The translations under genes were made by a program, and so were the position numbers. Under the pieces are notes generated by a model that saw nothing but the letters and a program-made list of their open reading frames with translations, was not told the DNA's origin and did no database searches. A DNA stretch of 64,000 nt from Streptomyces sp. NRRL F-4489 (GTDB lineage: Bacteria; Actinomycetota; Actinomycetes; Streptomycetales; Streptomycetaceae): contig NZ_LLZI01000213.1 of NCBI RefSeq assembly GCF_001509485.1, positions 1 to 64,000 on the forward strand. Direction: 5' to 3'. Of the stretch, positions 17,521-25,604 are shown one piece after another (position 1 is the stretch's first letter; the number at the start of each line of letters is the position of its first letter).

Positions 17521-17629
17521 TCAGACAACCTGAGAGGTGTGCGCGGCGGGAGCCCTGCCGTCCGGCCGAAGGGCCCCGGGGCGGCGCCACGTACACTCAC
17601 CGGCAGATATCAGACAACCCGAGAGGTGG
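17521..17629. promoter_or_regulatory. Two copies of a candidate FadR-family operator
   Basis: TCAGACAACCTGAGAGGTGT (17521-17540) and TCAGACAACCCGAGAGGTGG (17610-17629) differ at two of 20 positions and are 89 bases apart. The first copy also contains the inverted repeat TCAG-ACAAC-CTGA and an outer ACACCTC/GAGGTGT pair. The second ends seven bases before the regulator ATG and includes its GAGAGG ribosome-binding site. Such placement suggests autorepression. Confidence 0.6.
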
Positions 17630-17636
17630 TAGCGGG

Positions 17637-18326
17637 ATGGCGCTCGGTGCCCTCCGGCCCAGTCCGCTGGTCGAACAGGCCACCCAGCACCTGCGCGACC
17701 AGATCACCGGCGGCCAGTGGCCGGTCGGGACCAAGCTCCCGGCCGAGACGGCGCTGGCCAAGACGCTCGGCGTGGGCCGCTCCACGGTGCGCGAGGCGCT
17801 GCGCGCGCTGGCCGGGGCGGGGCTGCTCCAGGCCCGCCAGGGCGCCGGGGTCTTCGTCATCGCCACCGAGCCCGAGGAGGACTGGGCGACCCGGTTGCGG
17901 CACGCCGCGGTCACCGATGTCTACGAGGTCCGGATGCTCATCGAGGTGCAGGCGGCGCGGCTGGCCGCGCAGCGCCGCACCGAGGCCGACCTGTCGGCGA
18001 TGCGGGCGGCGCTGGAGGCCCGCCGGGCGGCGGCGGCCGGCGACGACCCGGCGTTCGTGGACGCGGACATCGCGCTGCACGCGGCGGTCGTCGCGGGCGC
18101 CCACAACCCCGTCCTTACCGACCTGTTCGTGGAGTTCACCCCCGCGCTGCGGGAGGGGCTGATCGATCTGCTGGCCCTCCTGGACCTGCGGACCCACGAG
18201 CCGAACCACGGCGACGAGGGCCACGCCGCGCTGGTGGCGGCCATCGAGCGCGGTGACGCCGACGCCGCCAGCGGCGCTCTCCAGACCGAGCTGGAGCAGA
18301 CCCTGGCCCGCCTGCACCGTCTCTGA
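17637..18326 (+). CDS. FadR/GntR family transcriptional regulator
   Basis: This 229-residue regulator has the GntR winged helix at residues 10-75 (LRDQITGGQWPVGTKLP, then LGVGRSTVREALRALAGAGLL and the wing ARQGAGVFV) and an all-helical FCD effector domain after residue 95, with metal-site-like residues in VDADIALHAAVVAGAHNPVL. FCD regulators respond to organic acids or amino acids. Two near-identical 20-base motifs upstream, one over its own ribosome-binding site, suggest self-control and possible control of the divergent ABC ATPase. It converges on threonine ammonia-lyase, 15 bases away. Confidence 0.9.
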   Translation: MALGALRPSPLVEQATQHLRDQITGGQWPVGTKLPAETALAKTLGVGRSTVREALRALAGAGLLQARQGAGVFVIATEPEEDWATRLRHAAVTDVYEVRMLIEVQAARLAAQRRTEADLSAMRAALEARRAAAAGDDPAFVDADIALHAAVVAGAHNPVLTDLFVEFTPALREGLIDLLALLDLRTHEPNHGDEGHAALVAAIERGDADAASGALQTELEQTLARLHRL

Positions 18327-18341
18327 CGGGCCGTCAGGCAG

Positions 18342-19592
18342 TCAGAGCAGGAACGAGAACCACGGCGATCCCGGCGAGATCCGCTCGATCGCCAGCGGGC
18401 TGTCGTCCATCCGCCGCAGCAGGCTGTCCAGGTCCCGCGGGCGCTCCAGTTCGATGCCCACGAGGGCCGGGCCGGTCTCGCGGTTGTTCTTCTTGACGTA
18501 CTCGAAGGCGACGATGTCCTCGCCCTTGCCCAGCACCCCGTCGAGGAAGTGCCGCAGCGCGCCCGGCTGCTGGGGGAACGTCACCAGGAAGTAGTGGCGC
18601 AGGCCCACGTGCACCAGTGAGCGCTCCACCACCTCGGCGTAGCGGCTGACGTCGTTGTTGCCGCCGGAGACCACGCACACCACGGTGCCCGCCGCCGCCC
18701 CGGGCAGGATCTGCCGGGCCGCCGCGCTCGCCAGCGCCCCGGCGGGCTCGGCGATGATGCCGTCGGTCTGGTAGAGGTCGAGCATCTCGGTGCACACCGC
18801 GCCCTCGTCCACCGCGACGACCTCGTCCACCAGGTCCTTGACCAGCGGATACGCCTGGGCGCCGACCTTGCCCACGGCCGCGCCGTCCACGAACGAGTCG
18901 ATCTCGGGCAGCGCGACCGGCCCGCCGTTGTCCAGGGCGGCGCGCATGCTCGCGGCGCCGGCCGGTTCGGCGCCGATGATCCGGGCGTGCGGGGCGTGCG
19001 CGCGCAGCCAGACCGCGGCGCCGCTGATCAGCCCCCCGCCGCCGACCGGCACGACCACGGTGTCCACCGCGCCGCCGGCCTGCTGGGTGATCTCCCGGGC
19101 GACGGTGCCCTGGCCCTCCATGGTCCGCGCGTCGTCGAAGGGGTGGACGTAGACCGCGCCGGTGCGCTCGCTGTCCCAGTGCGCGGCGGCGCTGGCCTCG
19201 TCGTAGGTGCTGCCGACGACCACCAGCTCCACCGCGTCGCCGCCGAACGCGGCGATCCGCTGCCGCTTCTGGCGCGGGGTGTTGGACGGGACGAAGACCC
19301 GGCCGCGGATGCCGAGGCGGCGGCAGGCGAAGGCGACGCCCTGGCCGTGGTTGCCGGCGCTGGCGCAGACCACGCCGCGCCGCCGCTCCGCTTCGGTGAG
19401 CGAGGACATGAGGTTGTAGGCGCCGCGGACCTTGTACGAGCGGCAGACCTGGGTGTCTTCGCGTTTCAGCAGGACGCGGGTGCCGAGCAGCGCGGTCAGC
19501 CGGTCGTTCTCCTCCAGGGGCGTGCGGCGCACCACCGGTTCGAGCCGCTGGGCCGCCTGTTCGATTCCCGCTGCGTTCACCTTGGCTGGCAT
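18342..19592 (-). CDS. ilvA: Threonine ammonia-lyase
   Basis: This 416-residue PLP enzyme deaminates threonine to 2-oxobutyrate, the entry to isoleucine synthesis. The PLP lysine is Lys54 in RSYKVRGAYN; SAGNHGQGVA and the PLP-phosphate loop VPVGGGGLISG are present. A single C-terminal ACT-like domain (LRHYFLVTFPQQPGALRHFL...) follows, shorter than the double domain of E. coli biosynthetic IlvA, so feedback control may differ. Start: ATG at 19592 (MPAKVNAAG); the longer frame upstream is Arg/Pro-rich spacer. The 262-base region to the divergent IS701-like gene shows nothing else clear. Confidence 0.93.
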   Translation of the reverse strand: MPAKVNAAGIEQAAQRLEPVVRRTPLEENDRLTALLGTRVLLKREDTQVCRSYKVRGAYNLMSSLTEAERRRGVVCASAGNHGQGVAFACRRLGIRGRVFVPSNTPRQKRQRIAAFGGDAVELVVVGSTYDEASAAAHWDSERTGAVYVHPFDDARTMEGQGTVAREITQQAGGAVDTVVVPVGGGGLISGAAVWLRAHAPHARIIGAEPAGAASMRAALDNGGPVALPEIDSFVDGAAVGKVGAQAYPLVKDLVDEVVAVDEGAVCTEMLDLYQTDGIIAEPAGALASAAARQILPGAAAGTVVCVVSGGNNDVSRYAEVVERSLVHVGLRHYFLVTFPQQPGALRHFLDGVLGKGEDIVAFEYVKKNNRETGPALVGIELERPRDLDSLLRRMDDSPLAIERISPGSPWFSFLL

Positions 19593-19854
19593 CCGGGGAT
19601 GGTAACGCGGCACCTCGGACGCCTCTTTCCGCCGACCATGATGCGGACACCGGCCGCCGCGGCCCCCGGCACCGCGTCCGCGCGGCCGTCCCCCGAAGGG
19701 GTGAGACGGGGGCGTGAGCGGTCCGCTGCCCACCCCACCGCGGGCCCGGCGAAGTCGGGAGCTGCGCCACCTTACGGCCGTGCGCGCGGACCGGAACGCT
19801 GGTGGGCGGCCCCGAGGGCCGTCCTCAACGAACGACGGGAGCACGGCGATCCTC

Positions 19855-20961
19855 ATGATTGACACCCACCGAAGCGAAGATTTCCTGGCCCAGCTCAGCT
19901 CCGAGGTGTTCGCTTCCCTGTCCAGGTCCGATCAGCGCAGAACCGCTGAGCAGTTCCTGCGAGGCATGTCGGTGACGCCCAGCCGCAAAACGGCCCGCAA
20001 CGTCGCACTGTGCCTGGGGGACCCGTCGGCCGAGCAGCGCTTCCAGCACTTCATCGCGCACTCGCGCTGGGACTGGGAGCCGGTCCGCGCCGCGCTGGCC
20101 GGCGCCGTGGAGCGGTACGCGCCCAAACTCGCCTACGTGGCGCACCCGCTGGTGCTGCGCAAGGCGGGCAAGGACTCCGCGGGCGTGCACCGGCGGTTCG
20201 TCCCGGAGCTCGGCCAGACCGTCAACGGGCAGTTCGCGTACGGGCTGTGGCACACCACCGCGGCGCTGGCGACGCCGGTGGACTGGCACCTGGAGCTGCC
20301 CGGCCCGGCGGCGGGTTCGCCGGCGGCGGCGTTCGCGGGCCTGGCGGCCAAGCACCCCGGCTCGCCCCGGCCGGTGGTCATCGACGCCCGCCACACACCG
20401 CTGCCCCCGCTGCTCGACGGCTTCAGCCTGGCCCGCGTACCGCTGCTGGCGCGGATCAGCGGCGCCGCCACGGTGGTGGCCGCCGAACGCTTCCGGCCCG
20501 GCGCCGCGCCGGTGCCGGTGCCCGCGCACCAACTCCTGACCTGCGTCTGGGGGTTGCGGCGGCCGGTGGACCCGTCCGCCGCGCGGTGGACGGCGGCCTC
20601 GGTGCGGGTGCGGGTGCCGGGGACCGAGGTGGTGCGGCCCGGCGCGGACGGCGCGCCGCGGCCGCTGACGCTGATCGGCGCATGGGACGAGGCGCGGGCG
20701 CGGGTGAGCCGCTGCTGGCTCACCGACCTGCCGGGCTCGGCGCCCGCCCTGCTGCGCCTGGCCTCGCTGCTGGACCGGGTGACCAGCCGGCTCGGTGAGG
20801 CCGACGCGTCGGGGCTGCGGGACTACGGCGGCCGGTCGTTCAGCGGCTGGCACCGCTATATGACGATGGTGGCGGTGACGCACGCCGTACGGGTCCTGGC
20901 GGCGCAGGACCGGCCGCCGCGCACCCCGGCGGAGCGGCAGCCGGTCCCGCTGGCCCTCTGA
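19855..20961 (+). CDS. IS701-family transposase-derived protein, catalytic triad degraded
   Basis: This 368-residue protein resembles IS701-type DDE transposases: RSDQRRTAEQFLRGMSVTPSRKT at the N-terminus, the KAGKDSAGVHRRF stretch that matches the KKGxHSVGVxRQY of active enzymes, VVIDARHTPLPPLLDGF (second-Asp region) and GLRDYGGRSFSGWHRYM near the end. The first catalytic Asp (usual VDDTGF) is replaced here by AHPLV, and no YREx Glu motif is visible, so it should not transpose. I found no terminal inverted repeats or target duplication. Its place beside a PucR-type regulator at the edge of a biosynthetic region suggests a domesticated, perhaps regulatory, DNA-binding protein. Confidence 0.7.
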   Translation: MIDTHRSEDFLAQLSSEVFASLSRSDQRRTAEQFLRGMSVTPSRKTARNVALCLGDPSAEQRFQHFIAHSRWDWEPVRAALAGAVERYAPKLAYVAHPLVLRKAGKDSAGVHRRFVPELGQTVNGQFAYGLWHTTAALATPVDWHLELPGPAAGSPAAAFAGLAAKHPGSPRPVVIDARHTPLPPLLDGFSLARVPLLARISGAATVVAAERFRPGAAPVPVPAHQLLTCVWGLRRPVDPSAARWTAASVRVRVPGTEVVRPGADGAPRPLTLIGAWDEARARVSRCWLTDLPGSAPALLRLASLLDRVTSRLGEADASGLRDYGGRSFSGWHRYMTMVAVTHAVRVLAAQDRPPRTPAERQPVPLAL

Positions 20962-20980
20962 CCGCGGCCGCGACCCGCCG

Positions 20981-22906
20981 CTATCCGCCGTCGTCCTCCG
21001 CGGGCCGCAGGGAGGTGCGGACCCGGTGCAGCCGCAGCGCCAGCTGCACCTCCAGGGCCCCGGCGGGCTCCTGCCAGCCCGGTCCGAGCAGTTCGCCGAT
21101 GCGCGCCAGGCGCCGGGCGACGGTGTTGGGGTGGACGAAGAGGTGCTCGCCGGCCCGGGTGGGGCTGCCGTTGGCGGCGTAGTACGCCTCCAGGGTCGTG
21201 ACCAGGTCGGCGGAGCGGCGCGCGTCGTACTCCAGGAGCGGGCCGATGACCGAGCCGATGAAGCCCGCCACGTCCCGTTCGTCGGCGAGGAGGAGTTCCA
21301 GGAAGCCCAGGTCCTTCGGCGAGGCGGCGCGGCCGGTGGCGCCGAGCACGGTGAGCGTGTCGAGGCAGCGCAGGGCCTGCTTGTAGAGGGCGGGGGCGGC
21401 GGCGGGGTCCGTACCGGGCCCCGCCGCGCCGACCGTGACGGCCTGCCCGGTGGCGGACCGGTAGGAGTCCGCCACGCCCTGGGCCGCGGCGCTCGGGTCG
21501 TCCCCGGGCAGCAGCAGCACCAGGTGGTCTCCGCGCCGGCACTTCAGGCCGCCCTCGGTGCGGGCGTGCACGGTCGCCCAGGCCGCGTCCTGGTCGGTGG
21601 GGCCGCTCTCGGGCCGGGCCACCGCCACGACGTGCGGGCGGCTCAGGTCGATGCCGAGGCCGTGCGCGCGCTTGACCGCGAGCTGCCGGACGCCGGGGCC
21701 GGCGGCGAGCAGGGTGTCCAGGAAGTGGTCGCGCTGGGCCGGGTCGGCGGCCTGGCTCTGCAGCAGGACCGCCAGCGCCTGCGCGCAGCTGCGCAGGACC
21801 GGGATCTCCAGGTCGGTGAGCGGGGCCTTGCGGCTCAGGACCAGCCGGCCGTAGGCGACCGCGCCGCGGACCGCGCAGACCCAGCGGCCGTCCGCCTCCT
21901 CGGCCACCGCGTCCTGCGGATACCGCTCGGCCGGGCCCGCGCCGGGGCCCGCCGGGTCCGCTTCCGCACCGCCGTGCGGGCGGGCGCCGGAGACCGCGCC
22001 GCTGTCCTCGTCCTCGAACCACACCGTGCCGCCGAGCAGCTTGCCCGCCACGGTGAGGAAGCGGTCGAGGTCCGCCTTGGCGAGGACCAGTTCCAGGACG
22101 GCGCTCTGGCTGTCCCGCAGGCGCCAGACGCCCTCCCGCTCCTCCTCGGCGCGGCGCACGTCGGCGCGGAGTTCGGCCACCTCCGCCCGGACGTGCTGGA
22201 GGGTGAGGCTCTTGCCGATGGCCACCGCGACGAGCCGGCCGAACTCGCCGGCCAGGGCGATCTCGTCGGAGGTGAAGTGGCGCACCTCGCGGCCGGCCGC
22301 GTAGAGCACGCCCAGCGGGGAGCCGTCCGGATTGCGCAGCGGTACGGCGATGACCGCCCGCAGCCCCTCGGCCTGCACCACCCGGTCGATGTCCGGTGAG
22401 TGCCGGATGTCCGGGTCGGCGAGGTAGTCGGCGGTGGTGAACGGGGCGCGGTGCGCGCTGGCCGGAGCGCCCAGGCCGCCGTCGCCGGGGATCCGGAAGC
22501 CGAGGGTGAGCCCGGTGGTGTGCCCGTCGGCCGCGCGCACCACGTCGGCGCCCAGGGCCGGGTCGCGCAGGGCGATATAGGCCATGTCGAGGTTGAGCAG
22601 GGTGCGCATCCGGCGGGTGACGGCGGAGAGCACCGTCTCGACGTCGTCGGCGCCGAGGAGGTCGCGCGCGGTGTCGAGCAGGACGGAGAGGTCGGCGGTG
22701 CGCCGCCGCCGCTTCTCGAACAGCCGCCGGACGTCCTGCGCCAGGCGCTCGGCCCGCCGCAGCGACGCCACCGTCTCGCCGGAGGCGCCCGCCGCCCGCG
22801 CGGCCGCGACCGGCCGGCTGAAGGCGGTGGGCGACGCCTCGGTCGCCAGCAGTTCCAGAAAGGTCGAAGCGTCGAGGTCTGTCGGCTCCCTCATGTCAAT
22901 GCGCAC
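20981..22906 (-). CDS. GAF-domain PucR/CdaR-type transcriptional regulator
   Basis: This 641-residue regulator has a helical N-terminus, a GAF domain at about 100-260 (LLGADDVETVLSAVTRRMRTLLNLDMAYIALRD; FRIPGDGGLG; ITVP-like VIAVPLRNPDGSPLGVLYAA), a middle GGDEF-like CdaR domain and the C-terminal PucR helix-turn-helix (LVTTLEAYYAANGSPTRAGEHLFVHPNTVARRLARI). Such proteins sense small molecules and often sit in catabolic or antibiotic loci. Start may be the ATG at 22906 or 22894. It converges with the IS701-like gene (19-base gap) and is divergent from the methyltransferase that opens the + strand biosynthetic run, so it is a good candidate controller. Confidence 0.85.
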   Translation of the reverse strand: MRIDMREPTDLDASTFLELLATEASPTAFSRPVAAARAAGASGETVASLRRAERLAQDVRRLFEKRRRRTADLSVLLDTARDLLGADDVETVLSAVTRRMRTLLNLDMAYIALRDPALGADVVRAADGHTTGLTLGFRIPGDGGLGAPASAHRAPFTTADYLADPDIRHSPDIDRVVQAEGLRAVIAVPLRNPDGSPLGVLYAAGREVRHFTSDEIALAGEFGRLVAVAIGKSLTLQHVRAEVAELRADVRRAEEEREGVWRLRDSQSAVLELVLAKADLDRFLTVAGKLLGGTVWFEDEDSGAVSGARPHGGAEADPAGPGAGPAERYPQDAVAEEADGRWVCAVRGAVAYGRLVLSRKAPLTDLEIPVLRSCAQALAVLLQSQAADPAQRDHFLDTLLAAGPGVRQLAVKRAHGLGIDLSRPHVVAVARPESGPTDQDAAWATVHARTEGGLKCRRGDHLVLLLPGDDPSAAAQGVADSYRSATGQAVTVGAAGPGTDPAAAPALYKQALRCLDTLTVLGATGRAASPKDLGFLELLLADERDVAGFIGSVIGPLLEYDARRSADLVTTLEAYYAANGSPTRAGEHLFVHPNTVARRLARIGELLGPGWQEPAGALEVQLALRLHRVRTSLRPAEDDGG

Positions 22907-23134
22907 GCCCCCGTTCGGCCATGTGCTCGATCCTAGGGTTCCTGCTCGATGTGTCCAGCCCCCGTCTCACCTGGCGAATTCACAGGTTCGAGATATTCCG
23001 GAGACAGTGCTGTGACCACTCCTCCGGGGGCGCGGGCGGTTGTCTGAGCCCCTCCCCCGGGGTGTCCGGGCCCCGGGAGGGTGAGGACCATGGCGGATAC
23101 GCCACCGTTCCGCCCCACTGTTACGGAGGTTCCT

Positions 23135-23920
23135 GTGTCCGAGACGACCACCGCCGGCGAGCCGTCCACCCCGCTCACGGGACCGGCCACCGCGCCGGTG
23201 CGCAGCCATGTGCGGTCCCTCGCGCGGTGCGCGGCCGCGCGCGCCCGCGGCGACCTGCCGCGCGTCTTCACCCTGCACGGCCGCGCCTTCGACCTGCTGG
23301 AGGAGGTGTTCGCGCCGGATCTGACGCCGAGTACACAGACCGCGCTGGACTTCCTCGGCATCCCCGCGCCGTCCGGCCCGGCCGGGGCGGACCCGGCGCC
23401 CGCGGGCCGGGGCAGCCTGCTGGAGATCGGCTCCGGCGCCGGCGCCATCTCCGTCCTGGCCGCGCTGAACGGCCACGAGCGGGTGGTGGCGGCCGATATC
23501 AACCCGCAGGCCGTCCGGAACACCGCGCTGAACATCGCCCGGCACGCGGTGGGCGACCGGGTCCGCGCCGTGCACAGCGACCTGTTCGCCGCCCTGCCGC
23601 CCGGCGAGCGCTTCGACACGGTCTTCTGGAGCTCCAACTACGTGCTGGCGCCCGGGAGTTACGTCTACCGCAACGACTGCGAGCGGGCCTTCGTCGATCC
23701 CGGATACGCCGCCCACCGCCGCTTCCTGGAGCAGGCCGGGCAGTGGACGACGCCCGGCGGGGCCGTACTGCTGCACTTCAGCAGCCGGGGCGATCTGCCG
23801 CTGCTGCGGAGCCTGGCGGCGGCGTGCGGCCGCGCGCTGACCGTGCGCCGGTCCCGGGAGGTGCGGGAGGGCGCGGAGACGGTGGAGCACTGTCTGCTGG
23901 AGGTGACGGCGGCCGGGTGA
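23135..23920 (+). CDS. SAM-dependent methyltransferase (class I, HemK/MTS-like)
   Basis: The GTG at 23135 has a perfect GGAGG five bases before it and gives 261 residues; an ATG at 23090 also has purines upstream and would add 15. SAM-binding motif I is LLEIGSGAGAISVLAAL, motif II is VVAADINPQAVRNTALN, and the later SSNYVLAPGSY stands where N6/N5-glutamine methyltransferases of the HemK group have NPPY. The substrate is therefore probably not a glutamine or adenine amide; O-, N- or C-methylation of a pathway intermediate is more likely. It is the first gene of the + strand run. Confidence 0.8.
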   Translation: MSETTTAGEPSTPLTGPATAPVRSHVRSLARCAAARARGDLPRVFTLHGRAFDLLEEVFAPDLTPSTQTALDFLGIPAPSGPAGADPAPAGRGSLLEIGSGAGAISVLAALNGHERVVAADINPQAVRNTALNIARHAVGDRVRAVHSDLFAALPPGERFDTVFWSSNYVLAPGSYVYRNDCERAFVDPGYAAHRRFLEQAGQWTTPGGAVLLHFSSRGDLPLLRSLAAACGRALTVRRSREVREGAETVEHCLLEVTAAG

Positions 23921-24268
23921 GCCCGCCGCGCGAGCCCGTTGTGTGTCGCGCGGTGAGCCGGCCGGAGACCCCGGTGGCGCGCCGCACACAATCGCATTCC
24001 GTCTCCGTCATGTCGGGGACATATGCCGGGAGTTGACGGAAATCCTCGGCGATTCCCCTTCGGGCGGCCCGTTCGACGTAGCGTTCCTGGTGTTCCGCAG
24101 AGGGCGGGACGGCGCCGAACGGGCCGTCCGCCTTTCGCGGGACCACGGGGAAAGAAACGTTGCGGGAACGCGTCGCGGGAAAACCTCGCGGCCCTCCCGG
24201 GAAAGGCAGCGGAGTGTGAAGAACGGAGCCGGTCCTTCGGTGCGTCCGAACCGCCAAGGCGCAGCCAC
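23921..24268. other. Intergenic region, 348 bases
   Basis: GC drops compared with the flanking genes. One frame (from 23943) is open for 109 codons but lacks third-position GC bias, so I do not call it. No strong hairpin or repeat was seen. The region probably carries the promoter for the unknown-protein/SDR pair. Confidence 0.5.
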
Positions 24269-24700
24269 GTGAACACCCGGAGCGTCCCCGCCGAGCAGAT
24301 ATCCGTCGTCTTCGAATACGTCCAGGGAAAGCGCCGGCTCGACCGGGTCCTGGACGCCGCGAGCACCCTGCTCCAGCGGGTCGCCGAGGAGCCCGACCGG
24401 GACCGGCGCCTGGAGCTGTGCCACTCGCTGATCCGCCGCCACGTCGGCGCGGACGTCCGCCTGGAGTTCGCCGGCACCGCGCTGGGAACGGCGGCGGAGG
24501 AGACCGCGGAAGCGGGGGCGGATACGGACACCCCCGCGTGCCGCTTCCGGTTCGCGGACGCGGCGGGCGACACCACGGGCTTCCTGTCCGCCCGCTACAC
24601 CCCGGACGCCACGCTGGGCCTGACCCCGGCCGAATGGCCCGCCGCCATGCGGCTGCTGGCCCGGGTCACCGCGCTCGCCGCGGGGGGCCGGGTCGTATGA
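24269..24700 (+). CDS. Unrecognised 143-residue protein coupled to the SDR gene
   Basis: A GTG at 24269 opens a frame with good third-position GC bias and an ATGA overlap into the SDR gene, which supports it as real. The N-terminal half is helical (VFEYVQGKRRLDRVLDAASTLLQRVAEEPDRDRRLELCHSL is charged and heptad-like), and the rest mixes beta-prone stretches (FRFADAAGDTTGFLSARY) with an Ala-rich end. I do not recognise the family. It has no signal peptide, membrane helix or Cys-rich motif. The layout, a helix then a small alpha/beta region, could be a GAF- or PAS-like sensor remnant, but this is a guess. The ribosome-binding site is weak. Confidence 0.6.
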   Translation: MNTRSVPAEQISVVFEYVQGKRRLDRVLDAASTLLQRVAEEPDRDRRLELCHSLIRRHVGADVRLEFAGTALGTAAEETAEAGADTDTPACRFRFADAAGDTTGFLSARYTPDATLGLTPAEWPAAMRLLARVTALAAGGRVV

Positions 24701-25425
24701 GGAGCGCGGTGGTCTCCGGCGCGTCCGGGGGGATCGGGGCGGCGGTCGCCGGCGAGTTCCTGCGCCGCGGCTACACGGTCATCGGCCTGTCCCGTCGCGG
24801 AAACCCCGAACTCGCGGGTGAGGAGCGGTACGTGGACCGCCGCGCCGATCTGCGGGACCCGGCCGCCGCCCGGTCCGCCCTGGCCGGCCTCGACGAGGAG
24901 GTCACCGCCGGGCTGTCCGCCGTCGTCCTGAACTCCGGGGTCTCACCCGATCCGTCCCCGCTGGCGGAGACGGCCTGGGAGTCGGCCGCGGACACCTACG
25001 CCTCCAACGTCGCCACGGCGCTGCACCTGGTGCAGGCCGCCGTGCCGTACCTGCGCGAGCGCGGCGGCGGCTCGCTGACCTTCGTCGGATCGAGCACCGC
25101 CAACGGCCGCGAGCCGTCCCGCTGGCCGTACGCGGCGAGCAAGGCGGCGCTGACCGCGCTGATGCGGGCCTGCTCGGTGGAGTTCGCGGACGACGGCGTC
25201 CTGGCGAACGAGGTCCGTCCCGGGCCGGTCGCCACCGCCATGACCGTCGGCGGCACCGGAGGGCCGGGCGGCGGCGAGCGGTTCCTGAACCTGCTGAACT
25301 CCGGTTATCAAACGGACTGGCTGAAACCCGCCGGCACGGTCGCGCGGTGGGTGGCCGACCTCGCCGAATTCCCGGCGAACGGCCCCACGGGCCAGATCTT
25401 CAACTACAGCCGCAAAGCCCTCTGA
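24697..25425 (+). CDS. Short-chain dehydrogenase/reductase
   Basis: This 242-residue Rossmann enzyme has GASGGIGAAV (NAD(P) binding), VLNSGVSP in place of NAG, catalytic Ser in FVGSST, and YAASKAA carrying the Tyr/Lys pair. The early Arg-Arg after the second strand (LSRRGN) favours NADPH. In this context it could reduce or oxidise a beta-oxo or hydroxy group on a carrier-bound amino acid. It overlaps the unknown upstream gene and is followed by a 179-base gap before the PAS gene. Confidence 0.88.
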   Translation: MRSAVVSGASGGIGAAVAGEFLRRGYTVIGLSRRGNPELAGEERYVDRRADLRDPAAARSALAGLDEEVTAGLSAVVLNSGVSPDPSPLAETAWESAADTYASNVATALHLVQAAVPYLRERGGGSLTFVGSSTANGREPSRWPYAASKAALTALMRACSVEFADDGVLANEVRPGPVATAMTVGGTGGPGGGERFLNLLNSGYQTDWLKPAGTVARWVADLAEFPANGPTGQIFNYSRKAL

Positions 25426-25604
25426 AGCCTTCATGAACGAAAGCCCGCGGACCGGGGAATCACCTCCGGCCGCCGGCTTCCGCCACCAGCCCGCCCCGGC
25501 GCGTTCCGCCGCGGGCCGATACCGCGCGGAATTCCGCGGTATCCCGGGGATATCCACGCCACCCCCCGCCATTCCCTGCCCTTGACGACCAAGTGAGGTT
25601 ACGC

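Noticed and set aside
18323..18337. CTGACGG-G-CCGTCAG as a terminator between the FadR-type gene and ilvA
   Set aside because: The centre leaves almost no loop and the realistic stem is only 5 bp.
19855..20961. Active insertion sequence
   Set aside because: Catalytic residues are missing and no terminal inverted repeats or target duplication are visible.
23943..24272. Open + strand frame of 109 codons after the methyltransferase
   Set aside because: Third-position GC bias is weak in its first half and it overlaps the next start in another frame; no family resemblance.
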